Assembly (NCBI RefSeq): GCF_020091585.1
Contig: NZ_CP083583.1
Coordinates: 62,001-126,000 of the forward strand
From: Kovacikia minuta CCNUW1
GTDB lineage: Bacteria > Cyanobacteriota > Cyanobacteriia > Leptolyngbyales > Leptolyngbyaceae
Direction of reading: 5' to 3'
Length of the DNA stretch: 64,000 bases
The notes below the pieces were generated by a model. The model was not told the origin of the DNA, searched no databases, and was given only the letters and a program-made list of their open reading frames with translations. The stretch's first letter is position 1, and the number at the start of each line of letters is the position of its first letter. Positions 54,339 to 61,427 of this stretch are shown here, piece by piece. The translations under genes and the position numbers were made by a program.

Positions 54339-54707
54339 CTAATTCCCCGCCGTCATCTTGATCACGTTGTAAAGCAGTTCCCATTTTTCCGGCGTGGTGG
54401 GTTGTTGCCCCCGGTACTTCAACCGAGCCAGCATCAACACATCGTCAGGAGGGAGATGGGCAGCCCTGGCAAACTGAACCAGACTGGGTGGGATATCAGC
54501 AGCCTGTTCTAGGGTTCCCCCGGAGTCTTCCTTAAGTCCCAAAACAGCAGTTAGCCGCTCCACAAGCTGCCAGGAGAGATTGGTAGCCTGACCTCGCTCA
54601 ATCTGGGACAGGTAATTGCGGGAAATACCCACTTTATTCGCCAGTTCTTCCTGGCTCAGTTTCTCTTGCAGGCGTCGATCGCGGACTTTTTGTGCAAATT
54701 CATCCAT
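54339..54707 (-). CDS. XRE-family transcriptional regulator, ImmA partner
   Basis: 122 residues: MDEFAQKVRDRRLQEKLSQEELANKVGISRNYLSQIERGQATNLSWQLVERLTAVLGL forms a full lambda-repressor-like helix-turn-helix. The remainder (EDSGGTLEQAADIPPSLVQFARAAHLPPDDVLMLARLKYRGQQPTTPEKWELLYNVIKMTAGN) is the short C-terminal tail seen in XRE proteins paired with ImmA-type peptidases. ATG 54707 is followed after 136 bp by the divergent coiled-coil gene, and the gap carries a candidate palindromic operator with a related half-site, so it probably represses itself and the coiled-coil genes. Confidence 0.85.
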   Translation of the reverse strand: MDEFAQKVRDRRLQEKLSQEELANKVGISRNYLSQIERGQATNLSWQLVERLTAVLGLKEDSGGTLEQAADIPPSLVQFARAAHLPPDDVLMLARLKYRGQQPTTPEKWELLYNVIKMTAGN

Positions 54708-54791
54708 ACACTAATGACAACTGTAGATTGCAAAATTTGTCTCCATATATTGCATAAGCAGAAAAATGATGGTAATTTAGTACGTATGAAC

Positions 54792-54809
54792 TGCAAACTG
54801 TAGTTTGCA
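54792..54809. promoter_or_regulatory. Candidate operator TGCAAACTGTAGTTTGCA
   Basis: A 7-bp inverted repeat (TGCAAAC / GTTTGCA) around TGTA lies between the divergent XRE and coiled-coil genes. Its right part, ACTGTAGTTTGCA, recurs with one mismatch at 54720-54732 (ACTGTAGATTGCA), 77 bp away near the XRE start. Two related sites in one divergent promoter region are what an XRE autorepressor would need. No experimental evidence. Confidence 0.55.
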
Positions 54810-54847
54810 TTCTAATAACACTTTAGCAGTAAACCCAAGCAGCAAGG

Positions 54848-55849
54848 ATGACGATGATGGCTCAGACTGCGGCAACGGATCGTAAAGCGAGAATTATTGA
54901 TGAGTTTCAACAAATCCTGGCAAACCGACAAACCCTGGCATCACGAGTTGCCACCCGCGAAGAAGAGGCAGAAAAAGAGCAAAATCGAAGTGTCCTGGAA
55001 GTCGTGTCGCAATATTCCGCGGACGGCATTATCCGGGGGCTGGCTGACTTGCAGTTGGAATTTGGCACTGTCATCACTGGACTTTCCACCCGATTGACCC
55101 GCGAAACCGCAAAATTGGATGACCTGCAACGGGCGATCGCTGCCGAAACCCAAAATTTGGCAGACCTGCGGCAAACGAGGGTGGTTGCCGATGCCCTTTA
55201 CCTGTTAACGCAGGAACATCAGGAAAATCTGCGGTTGCTGGAGCAACGGTTAACGAGCGATCGGGAAGTGCTGGAAAAGGAAATCACCGAAACGCGCAAA
55301 CTCTGGCAGCGAGAGCAGGAAGAATTTGAGTTGAGCGCTAATGATAGTAACGAACTGTTGCAACGAGAACGGTTGCGGCAGGAAGCAGATTACCAGTACG
55401 ACAATCAGCGATCGCGGAAAATTGCCACCGATGATTATGAAGAAACGAAACGGCAAATTGAACGGGAACTTCAAGAAACGCGGCAAGCCAAGGAGAAAGA
55501 TTGGGCAGAACGGGAACGCACTTTGGCAGCCAATCAAACCCTATTGGAAGAGTACCAACGCAAAGTTGCTGCCATCCCCAATGAACTGGATGAAGCAATT
55601 AAGAAAGCCCGCGAGGAAGGCATTCGGGATGCGAACCAGGATGCCAAGATCAAGGCGGATTTGCTAGAGAAAGAATGGGAAGCCGCTAAACAGGGTTACG
55701 AGTTTCAGATTCAGTCGCTCGAAGCGAAAGTGCAAAAACAAACGGAACAAATTGCCGAAACCACGACCCAACTTCAAGCCGCCCTACGACAGGCGCAAGA
55801 ACTAGCAATGCGTGCTTTTGACAGCTCATCCAACCGAAATAATCAGTAG
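54848..55849 (+). CDS. Coiled-coil protein (paralogue of 56692)
   Basis: 333 residues with long charged coiled coil. Conserved with its paralogue: NRSVLEVVSQYSADGIIRGLADLQLEFGTVITGLSTRLTRETAKLDDLQRAIAAETQNLADLRQ (globular-like start) and WAERERTLAANQTLLEEYQRKVAAIPNELDEAIKKAREEGIRDANQDAKIKADLLEKEWEAAKQGYEFQIQSLEAKVQKQTEQIAETTTQLQAALRQAQELAMRAFDSSS at the end. ATGs at 54848, 54854 and 54857 compete; AAGG at 54844-54847 is best spaced for 54854. Family name not recognised. Structural or regulatory scaffold possible. It is the first gene divergent from XRE/ImmA. Confidence 0.75.
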   Translation: MTMMAQTAATDRKARIIDEFQQILANRQTLASRVATREEEAEKEQNRSVLEVVSQYSADGIIRGLADLQLEFGTVITGLSTRLTRETAKLDDLQRAIAAETQNLADLRQTRVVADALYLLTQEHQENLRLLEQRLTSDREVLEKEITETRKLWQREQEEFELSANDSNELLQRERLRQEADYQYDNQRSRKIATDDYEETKRQIERELQETRQAKEKDWAERERTLAANQTLLEEYQRKVAAIPNELDEAIKKAREEGIRDANQDAKIKADLLEKEWEAAKQGYEFQIQSLEAKVQKQTEQIAETTTQLQAALRQAQELAMRAFDSSSNRNNQ

Positions 55850-55977
55850 CAAATGTAATTAAATAAAGATGATGCAATTTGTACTCTCTGTGTCAACCCA
55901 ACATTTGGTTGAGATCGCTACATGGCAGAATTAAATTTCTAGGACATCTGTATCCGCAAGTGAATGGTGAATTGTAA

Positions 55978-56124
55978 ATGAAACAAACCTCTATCAGCAA
56001 TGCAGTTGAAGTGCTTTTTTGTAAGCTGGAAATTCTTTCTACCGATCATGATGAATTAACGGATACCGACGTTCGAGAAGCTATTCACCTGACACTTAAT
56101 TACTTTACAGGTTGGCGATTTTAG
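55978..56124 (+). CDS. Candidate small protein of unknown function (48 residues)
   Basis: ATG 55978 opens MKQTSISNAVEVLFCKLEILSTDHDELTDTDVREAIHLTLNYFTGWRF. The composition is protein-like (amphipathic helix, acidic turn TDHDELTDTD) but there is no ribosome-binding site and no family is recognised. It ends about 20 bp before the MITE-like element. It may be a remnant of a longer gene. Confidence 0.35.
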   Translation: MKQTSISNAVEVLFCKLEILSTDHDELTDTDVREAIHLTLNYFTGWRF

Positions 56125-56142
56125 TTCGTTCTTGTTCCTAAG

Positions 56143-56254
56143 GATCGCGAATTAAATAACCTGCGTAGGTTGGGTTGAAGTATGAAACCCAACACCCCCG
56201 CAGATGTTGGGTTTCGCAGACTCAACCCAACCTACAAAAGTCGATGTTATTTAA
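56143..56254. mobile_element. MITE-like element flanked by 14-bp direct repeats
   Basis: TTCTTGTTCCTAAG at 56129-56142 is repeated exactly at 56255-56268, bracketing a 112-bp segment. The segment has outer inverted arms TTAAATAAC (left, about 56152) and GTTATTTAA (right, to about 56254). Inside is a palindrome GTAGGTTGGGTTGAAG ... AACCCAACACC ... GTTGGGTTTCG ... CTCAACCCAACCTAC. The layout is that of a non-autonomous insertion with a target-site duplication. I see no related transposase in the window. Confidence 0.7.
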
Positions 56255-56360
56255 TTCTTGTTCCTAAGCTGTACACAGAACTCCTGACTACTACTGTTTT
56301 CTTTAGCCGTAATGCACAAGATAACCTTGGATGGTGCGTTACGCTGGCGCTAACAGCACC

Positions 56361-56633
56361 CTACGCTGGCAAAAATAAACCTTTGCGATATTTCTCATGC
56401 CACTCTTCTGGCGTAACCACAACTAAATTTTCAGGGTTTTCTGCCCGTTCAATCGCCTGCAAAAGTTGAGTTCGATTTGCCTGATTGGAGAGAAGATAAT
56501 CGGTTTCGTCTTGCCCATTTGGTTCAACTAAAACAATGATTTCGACGACCGTACCTTCGGATAGTTCTGACGTCTGAATCTCAATCTTTCCATTCTTACC
56601 AACTACACCGCGTCGTTTAATTCCATTAATCAT
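56361..56633 (-). CDS. Antitoxin-like protein, C-terminus altered by a repeat, partner toxin absent
   Basis: 90 residues: MINGIKRRGVVGKNGKIEIQTSELSEGTVVEIIVLVEPNGQDETDYLLSNQANRTQLLQAIERAENPENLVVVTPEEWHEKYRKGLFLPA. The KIEIQ ... EGTVVEIIV beta-hairpin and DETDYLLSNQANRTQLLQAIE helix recall the AbrB-like and RelB/YefM-like antitoxins common in cyanobacteria. No toxin gene lies beside it. The last residues (GLFLPA) and the stop fall where a dispersed GGTGCGTTACGCTGGCGC repeat begins (about 56330-56365), so the original 3' end, and possibly the toxin gene, appear to have been lost. Confidence 0.6.
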   Translation of the reverse strand: MINGIKRRGVVGKNGKIEIQTSELSEGTVVEIIVLVEPNGQDETDYLLSNQANRTQLLQAIERAENPENLVVVTPEEWHEKYRKGLFLPA

Positions 56634-56691
56634 GGAATGCCCTCACAGTTGACTGTAACCTAAAACTTTTGAACTATTATCAGTATACGCC

Positions 56692-57780
56692 ATGCCTACC
56701 AAACGTCCGTCCGAAAGAAGCACGAAGACCGAACTTCTGTCCGCCTTTGACCAATTACTGCAAGAGAAAAAGGCACTGGAAGCGCAACTGGAGATCGCGA
56801 GTCAACTCGAACCTCCGCGCAACGGCAAAACGGCAACGATCGCGCCACCGCCATCCGCCCCTGAACCTCCGCCAGATCCTGCGCCAAATCAAAAGATGGA
56901 ATCCATCATTGAAGGATTGAATCGACTGCAACTTAACTTTGGTGGTGCCGTTAGCGATTTGTCTGAGAAGCTAACCCTAGAAGTTTTTCAGTTGCAGGAA
57001 GTGCAGCAATCTGTGGCAGAGGAAGTACAGCAATTAGAAACCCTGCATGGGCTGCAAGCAGCGGAAACAAATCTGGATACCTTAATTCAGGAATACGAAG
57101 CGAGCGCTAAGACGTTTAATGAGGAGTTGCGCCAGCGTCAGGATGCGATCGACCAGGAGATGACGCAGGCTAAAAAGACATGGGCAAAAGAACAGGAAGA
57201 CCAGCGGCGATTAATCAAAGAACGCCATGAAACGTTTGCCAAAACGCGCCAACGGGATACCAAGGAGTACACTTACGATCTGACACTGCTTCGCAAGCTC
57301 GCGGATGATGAGTACGAGCAGGAAAGGAAAAGACTCTACCAGGAATTGGAAGAGTTGCAGCAAACCCAGGCAAAACAGTTGGCAGAACGGGAAAAGACGA
57401 TCGCCGATCGGGAAAATCAATTTACTGAACTCAAAGCTAAAGTTGAAGCCTTTCCTAAGGATCTGGAAGCCGCCATCAAACGGGCGAAAGAAGAAGGCAA
57501 AGGCATTGCCAATCAACAGGCAAAGGTAAAAGCCGATTTGTTGGCAAAAGAAATTGAAGGCAGTAAACGTACCTATGAACTGCGTTTGGATTCATTGGAA
57601 GAAACGATCGAAGACCAACAAACCCGCCTCCAAAACCTCGCTAAACAATTGGATGCGGCACTCAAACAAGTACAAGATCTGGCAGTAAAAGCGATCGAAG
57701 GGGCTTCTGATGTCAGCTCGTATCAAGCGATCAAGGAAATCGCGCTGGAACAAGCAAAGAACTTGAATAAGAACAAATAA
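56692..57780 (+). CDS. Coiled-coil protein (paralogue of 54848)
   Basis: 362 residues. After a variable, Pro-rich N-terminus (about 1-60) the sequence follows the 54848 protein: IIEGLNRLQLNFGGAVSDLSEKLTLEVFQLQEVQQSVAEEVQQLETLHGLQAAETNLDTLIQEYEASAKTFNEELRQRQDAIDQEMTQAKKTWAKEQED, and near the end VEAFPKDLEAAIKRAKEEGKGIANQQAKVKADLLAKEIEGSKRTYELRLDSLEETIEDQQTRLQNLAKQLDAALKQVQDLAVKAIEG. No family known. The two paralogues probably arose by local duplication and may assemble together. A KTSC-domain gene follows 90 bp later. Confidence 0.75.
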   Translation: MPTKRPSERSTKTELLSAFDQLLQEKKALEAQLEIASQLEPPRNGKTATIAPPPSAPEPPPDPAPNQKMESIIEGLNRLQLNFGGAVSDLSEKLTLEVFQLQEVQQSVAEEVQQLETLHGLQAAETNLDTLIQEYEASAKTFNEELRQRQDAIDQEMTQAKKTWAKEQEDQRRLIKERHETFAKTRQRDTKEYTYDLTLLRKLADDEYEQERKRLYQELEELQQTQAKQLAEREKTIADRENQFTELKAKVEAFPKDLEAAIKRAKEEGKGIANQQAKVKADLLAKEIEGSKRTYELRLDSLEETIEDQQTRLQNLAKQLDAALKQVQDLAVKAIEGASDVSSYQAIKEIALEQAKNLNKNK

Positions 57781-57870
57781 GGAAGAGGGGGAAAGGGGAA
57801 AGGCTAAAACGTGGGTCTTCGTCCTTAAAACTCCCCCTCCCCCTGTCTGGCTAATAAGGAGCACCAAACT

Positions 57871-58308
57871 ATGCGACTATCTAAAATCGACCTGAGCAAC
57901 CTGATCGCAATCAGCCATGACGATGATTATCTGGGATTAGTAATCGATCGAGGTGACAGCCTGGATGTGATTGAAATCCCCGCTCCGGTCGCTGCCTATG
58001 AGGGGCTTCAACAATTGGATGCGATCGTTGCTTCTGACGTACTCGCGCTGACAGAAACCGTTGACTTTAATCATCTGCCTGGTGTGAAACAAACCATCGA
58101 TATGCATCCAATTCAGTCTGGAATGGCAAATGCAGTCGGGTATGACCCGGATCGCAACCTGCTCCAAATTGAGTTTAAGAGTGGCTCGGTTTATCAATAT
58201 GAAGATGTTGATGCCGCAACCTGGAGGGAATTGCAGACCTCAGATTCTGCGGGACGTTTCTTCAACCGCAGAATCAAAGGGCAGTACCGATCGTGTCAGG
58301 TCGATTAG
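57871..58308 (+). CDS. KTSC domain-containing protein
   Basis: 145 residues with AAGGAG nine bases before ATG 57871. The C-terminal 60 residues (MHPIQSGMANAVGYDPDRNLLQIEFKSGSVYQYEDVDAATWRELQTSDSAGRFFNRRIKGQYRS) form a KTSC domain, a small fold of unknown activity often found next to lysyl-tRNA-synthetase-like or phage-related proteins. The N-terminal 80 residues (LIAISHDDDYLGLVIDRGDSLDVIEIPAPVAAYEGLQQLDAIV) are unassigned. Follows the coiled-coil pair; probably co-transcribed. Confidence 0.82.
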   Translation: MRLSKIDLSNLIAISHDDDYLGLVIDRGDSLDVIEIPAPVAAYEGLQQLDAIVASDVLALTETVDFNHLPGVKQTIDMHPIQSGMANAVGYDPDRNLLQIEFKSGSVYQYEDVDAATWRELQTSDSAGRFFNRRIKGQYRSCQVD

Positions 58309-58658
58309 GCGTCTCCTGGCTAATTCCTTTGAAAACGGTCGTAAATTACGGATCACATTTCTATCGGGTGGAAGGGCGCAGGGCTTTGCGCCCTATTTTT
58401 GTACCCTTCGTTGCATAACTAAAGGTAAATTACCTTCCAAAACCTATAATCTTCTCTTAATATACGGTAAACCAATCGACAAACCGTATATTATGGTGAC
58501 AGTCTAGAAATATCTAGATTTAAAAGTGAATTTAGCTAAAACCAGGCACACTCAGCGGTAAATAAGGAGAAATCTAAGTTTCTCTTGAGTTCCTACTGCC
58601 AGAGCAGGTTTTAGCTGCCTTTACGAAGTTAAAACTGTCGGACTAGGAAGGAGTCCCT
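58309..58658. other. Intergenic with a perfect inverted repeat
   Basis: TAATATACGGT (58458-58468) and ACCGTATATTA (58483-58493) are perfect inverted arms around a 14-nt loop, 166 bp before the next start; operator or terminator use is possible. No gene recognised. Confidence 0.5.
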
Positions 58659-59129
58659 GTGGATCACGCATTACGGATTACCAATGACCTGACCGTGATT
58701 GGACAGGTGCAATTACAACAGTTGCAACAAGCTGCCGAGGAAGGGTTTCGCTCTGTCTTAAATTTGCGATCGCCCGATGAACTTGGATTTCTAAAAAATG
58801 AACCGCAACTGGTCGAATCTCTGAATCTACACTATGTCAACATTCCCTTAAAGCTGGATTACCTGGATGAAGCCGTTATTACAGAGATATTGCAAACGCT
58901 GAAACAACTACCAAAGCCTGTAATTGTGCATTGTGCCGCCGGAATTCGATCAACTGCGATCGCACTTTTAAGCCTTGCCATTCAAGAGGGGTTAACCCCT
59001 GAGCAAACGCTGGCAAAGGCACGAAGTTTAGGTTTCCACTACGTAGACTGCACAATGGTAAGCCCCGAATTGAAGCGGCGATTTGTTGATTACATCAGCA
59101 AACACACACAAGTTACTGCCACTGCCTAA
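58659..59129 (+). CDS. DUF442/BLH-type phosphatase-like protein (paralogue of 44431)
   Basis: 156 residues from GTG 58659, with AGGAG six bases upstream. It matches the 44431 protein in layout: MDHALRITNDLTVIGQVQLQQLQQAAEEGFRSVLNLRSPDELGF ... LPKPVIVHCAAGIRSTAIALLSLAIQEGLTPEQTLAKARSLGF, with the P-loop HCAAGIRS (Cys, Arg). It precedes ssuD by 181 bp on the same strand. Two such paralogues each beside a sulfur-assimilation gene (cysK, ssuD) suggest a sulfur-related role, not proven. Confidence 0.85.
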   Translation: MDHALRITNDLTVIGQVQLQQLQQAAEEGFRSVLNLRSPDELGFLKNEPQLVESLNLHYVNIPLKLDYLDEAVITEILQTLKQLPKPVIVHCAAGIRSTAIALLSLAIQEGLTPEQTLAKARSLGFHYVDCTMVSPELKRRFVDYISKHTQVTATA

Positions 59130-59310
59130 TCAACAATTTGAGTTTGGTAATGGGTAAGGGGAAAAGGGTTGAGAGGAGGGTCGTTTTTATCCTTACATCC
59201 CTTCCCTACCACCTACCACCTAAAGGCAGTTAGTTATCCTTCATCCTTTATCCTTCCTCTTCCCTCCCCATCCGCACTTAACCACGCATCTTTAAAACGG
59301 AGATTGATCC

Positions 59311-60474
59311 ATGCAGTTACTTTGGTTTATTCCCACCGGAGGAGACGGACGCTATTTAGGGACAGGCATTGGTGGACGAACTACAGACTTTCCTTACCTG
59401 GAGCAGATTGCGAAAGCTGTTGATCATTTGGGCTTTGCTGGCGCGTTGTTACCCGTTGGTCGGTATTGTGAAGATCCCTGGGTGGTGGCTTCTACCCTGG
59501 TTTCAATGACACGCCAAATGCGGTTTCTGGTGGCTTTGCGTCCGGGGTTGATGTCACCGGGGGTTGCTGCCCGCATGGCGGCAACCTTTGATCGCCTTTC
59601 CGGTGGGCGGTTGATGTTAAACGTCGTAACAGGGGGTGATCCGCTGGAGTTAGCAGGGGATGGTTTGCACCTCAGCCACGACGATCGCTACCGCTTGACC
59701 GATGAATTTTTAACGGTTTGGCGACAGGTTACAGCGGGGCAAACCACAACCTTTAAGGGTGACTATCTTGATATTCAAAATGGCAAACTGATGTTTCCAT
59801 CCCACCAGGTTCCCCACCCGCCTCTCTGGTTTGGGGGTTCCTCCGAGATTGCCCAACAGATTGCGGCAAGACATGTCGATACTTACCTCACCTGGGGGGA
59901 ACCGCCCGCCCAGGTGGCTGAAAAAATTGCATCTGTGCGGGCACTGGCAACCGCTGAGGGGAGATCGCTGAAGTTTGGCATGCGGCTGCATGTTATTGTG
60001 CGTGAGACCGAATCAGAAGCCTGGGATGCCGCCGAACAACTGATTCGTTATGTGGATGATGAGGCGATCGCTACTGCCCAGGCTGCCCTGGCAAAAAACG
60101 ATTCCGTAGGTCAACGGCGGATGGTGGCGTTGCACCGGGGCGATCGCACTGCCCTCGAAATTAGCCCCAATCTCTGGGCAGGCGTGGGGCTGGTGCGAAG
60201 TGGAGCGGGCACCGCGCTGGTTGGTGATCCAGACACTGTGGCAACCCGTTTGCTGGAATACCAGCAGTTGGGCATTGATACCTTCATTCTGTCTGGCTAT
60301 CCTCACTTAGAAGAAGCCTTTCGAGTTGCCGAATTGCTGTTTCCGCGTTTGCCACTTACCCATCATTCATCTGAACTGTATGGGCGATCCATCAGTCCAC
60401 GCGGTGAGATTGTTGGCAATTTTGCCTTTCCAAAGCAACCAGAGCAACCCAAAGTTCAACTCAGTGTGGACTAA
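59311..60474 (+). CDS. ssuD: FMNH2-dependent alkanesulfonate monooxygenase
   Basis: 387 residues matching SsuD along its length. Active-site landmarks: Cys53 in [18 protein letters not shown], the MRLHVIV segment with Arg225/His227, and the C-terminal flexible loop [48 protein letters not shown]. It releases sulfite from alkanesulfonates using FMNH2 and O2 in the cytoplasm. No ssuE (flavin reductase) or ssuABC transporter gene is in the window. ATG 59311 is the family-consistent start. Confidence 0.93.
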   Translation: MQLLWFIPTGGDGRYLGTGIGGRTTDFPYLEQIAKAVDHLGFAGALLPVGRYCEDPWVVASTLVSMTRQMRFLVALRPGLMSPGVAARMAATFDRLSGGRLMLNVVTGGDPLELAGDGLHLSHDDRYRLTDEFLTVWRQVTAGQTTTFKGDYLDIQNGKLMFPSHQVPHPPLWFGGSSEIAQQIAARHVDTYLTWGEPPAQVAEKIASVRALATAEGRSLKFGMRLHVIVRETESEAWDAAEQLIRYVDDEAIATAQAALAKNDSVGQRRMVALHRGDRTALEISPNLWAGVGLVRSGAGTALVGDPDTVATRLLEYQQLGIDTFILSGYPHLEEAFRVAELLFPRLPLTHHSSELYGRSISPRGEIVGNFAFPKQPEQPKVQLSVD

Positions 60475-60701
60475 ACCCAGGTGTATCGACTCAGGCGAGT
60501 GCGATCGTAGCTTAAAGAGAGTTCGAAGAGTAGTGCCATCACAGCTATCTGGTGTTGGTTTTTAGATTGTGAGAAAGCCTGCGGGGATGAGAGCTATCAG
60601 CGATTAGCGGTCAGCAAAAAGCTAATTGCTGACTGCTGACCGCTAAATGGTTAATTTTGCTCACACTGATTTGGGACTGATATATAGCGATCCTATTTAG
60701 A

Positions 60702-60738
60702 TTGTGAGAAAGGATTCCAGTAGAATCCTTTCTCACAA
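60702..60738. repeat. Perfect 16-bp hairpin TTGTGAGAAAGGATTC / GAATCCTTTCTCACAA
   Basis: Inverted arms 60702-60717 and 60723-60738, 5-nt loop CAGTA, no mismatch. A related copy with two mismatches is at 61248-61284, and TTGTGAGAAAGCC occurs at 60567, so it is a repeat family; it may also terminate ssuD transcription. Confidence 0.8.
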
Positions 60739-60752
60739 AGCCTTTCAATCTC

Positions 60753-60852
60753 ATACCAAATTAAATAGTCTTCGTGGCACATCAATGTCCTGTAAGGGCG
60801 TTTGGCCAAACGCCCCTACCAGATCTGTCGCGTTTTCAATTCAAATTGGTAT
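60753..60852. repeat. MITE-like repeat, copy B (100 bp, ATACCAA ends)
   Basis: Starts ATACCAAATTAAA and ends TTCAAATTGGTAT, i.e. matching terminal inverted repeats. Core GGGCGTTTGGCC / AAACGCCC is palindromic. Closely related to copies at 42345-42510 and 63447-63535. No target duplication resolved. Confidence 0.8.
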
Positions 60853-61427
60853 CACAACTGATCTAGGACTGCTATATAAGGAAACTTTAGAAGATAGATT
60901 TCAATCATTTATCTCTAAATGTTTATCAAGTTTCTAATTTTTAGTATCACTTGAACTTGGTTTACCCAAATGTGCATGCAATACTATAGAGGCAAATTTA
61001 TTGTAACTATATTTAATGCGACTTTTAGCTGTGTCAGGTTGTGAACTATCATTTCATTAATGCCCAGCCTGGTTAACTTGCCAGATTTCCATTTGTCTGA
61101 AACATGCTGTTCAATTTGTCTAACTCTTCTGCCAGATCATCAGAGGTTTTAGTTCCTCTTCCAGAGTTATTTACTTATTTGAAATAGTATTCGCATTCAA
61201 TGCGAGCTTACATTCAGGTTCAAAATTAGATAGCGGTTTTATCTAAATTGTGAAAAAGGTTTCTGAAGGAAACTTTCTTCACAAGTTCTCCAATCTCATG
61301 GGTAAATGAGGACTGCTATGGAACTTGAATGTAATTTTTGACGCCTAAATTCACCTGTCTGCCCAGCCTGATTGGGCAGTTACTTGGCTTAGATTGTGTC
61401 CGTTTAGTTTCTTGTGTGAGGTGTTCA

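Larger units (their letters stand above)
60475..61427. other. Long repeat-rich intergenic region
   Basis: No gene seen apart from the porin 5' end (a weak extension to 61338). It contains heptad-type inverted text AGCGGTCAGCAAAAAGC ... TGCTGACCGCT (about 60607-60645), the hairpin at 60702-60738, the MITE-like copy at 60753-60852, and a second imperfect hairpin of the same family at 61248-61284 (two mismatches). Confidence 0.55.

Noticed and set aside
61338-61427. N-terminal extension of the porin from TTG 61338
   Set aside because: The added 30 residues contain scattered Cys and precede the signal peptide; GTG 61428 has a better ribosome-binding site.
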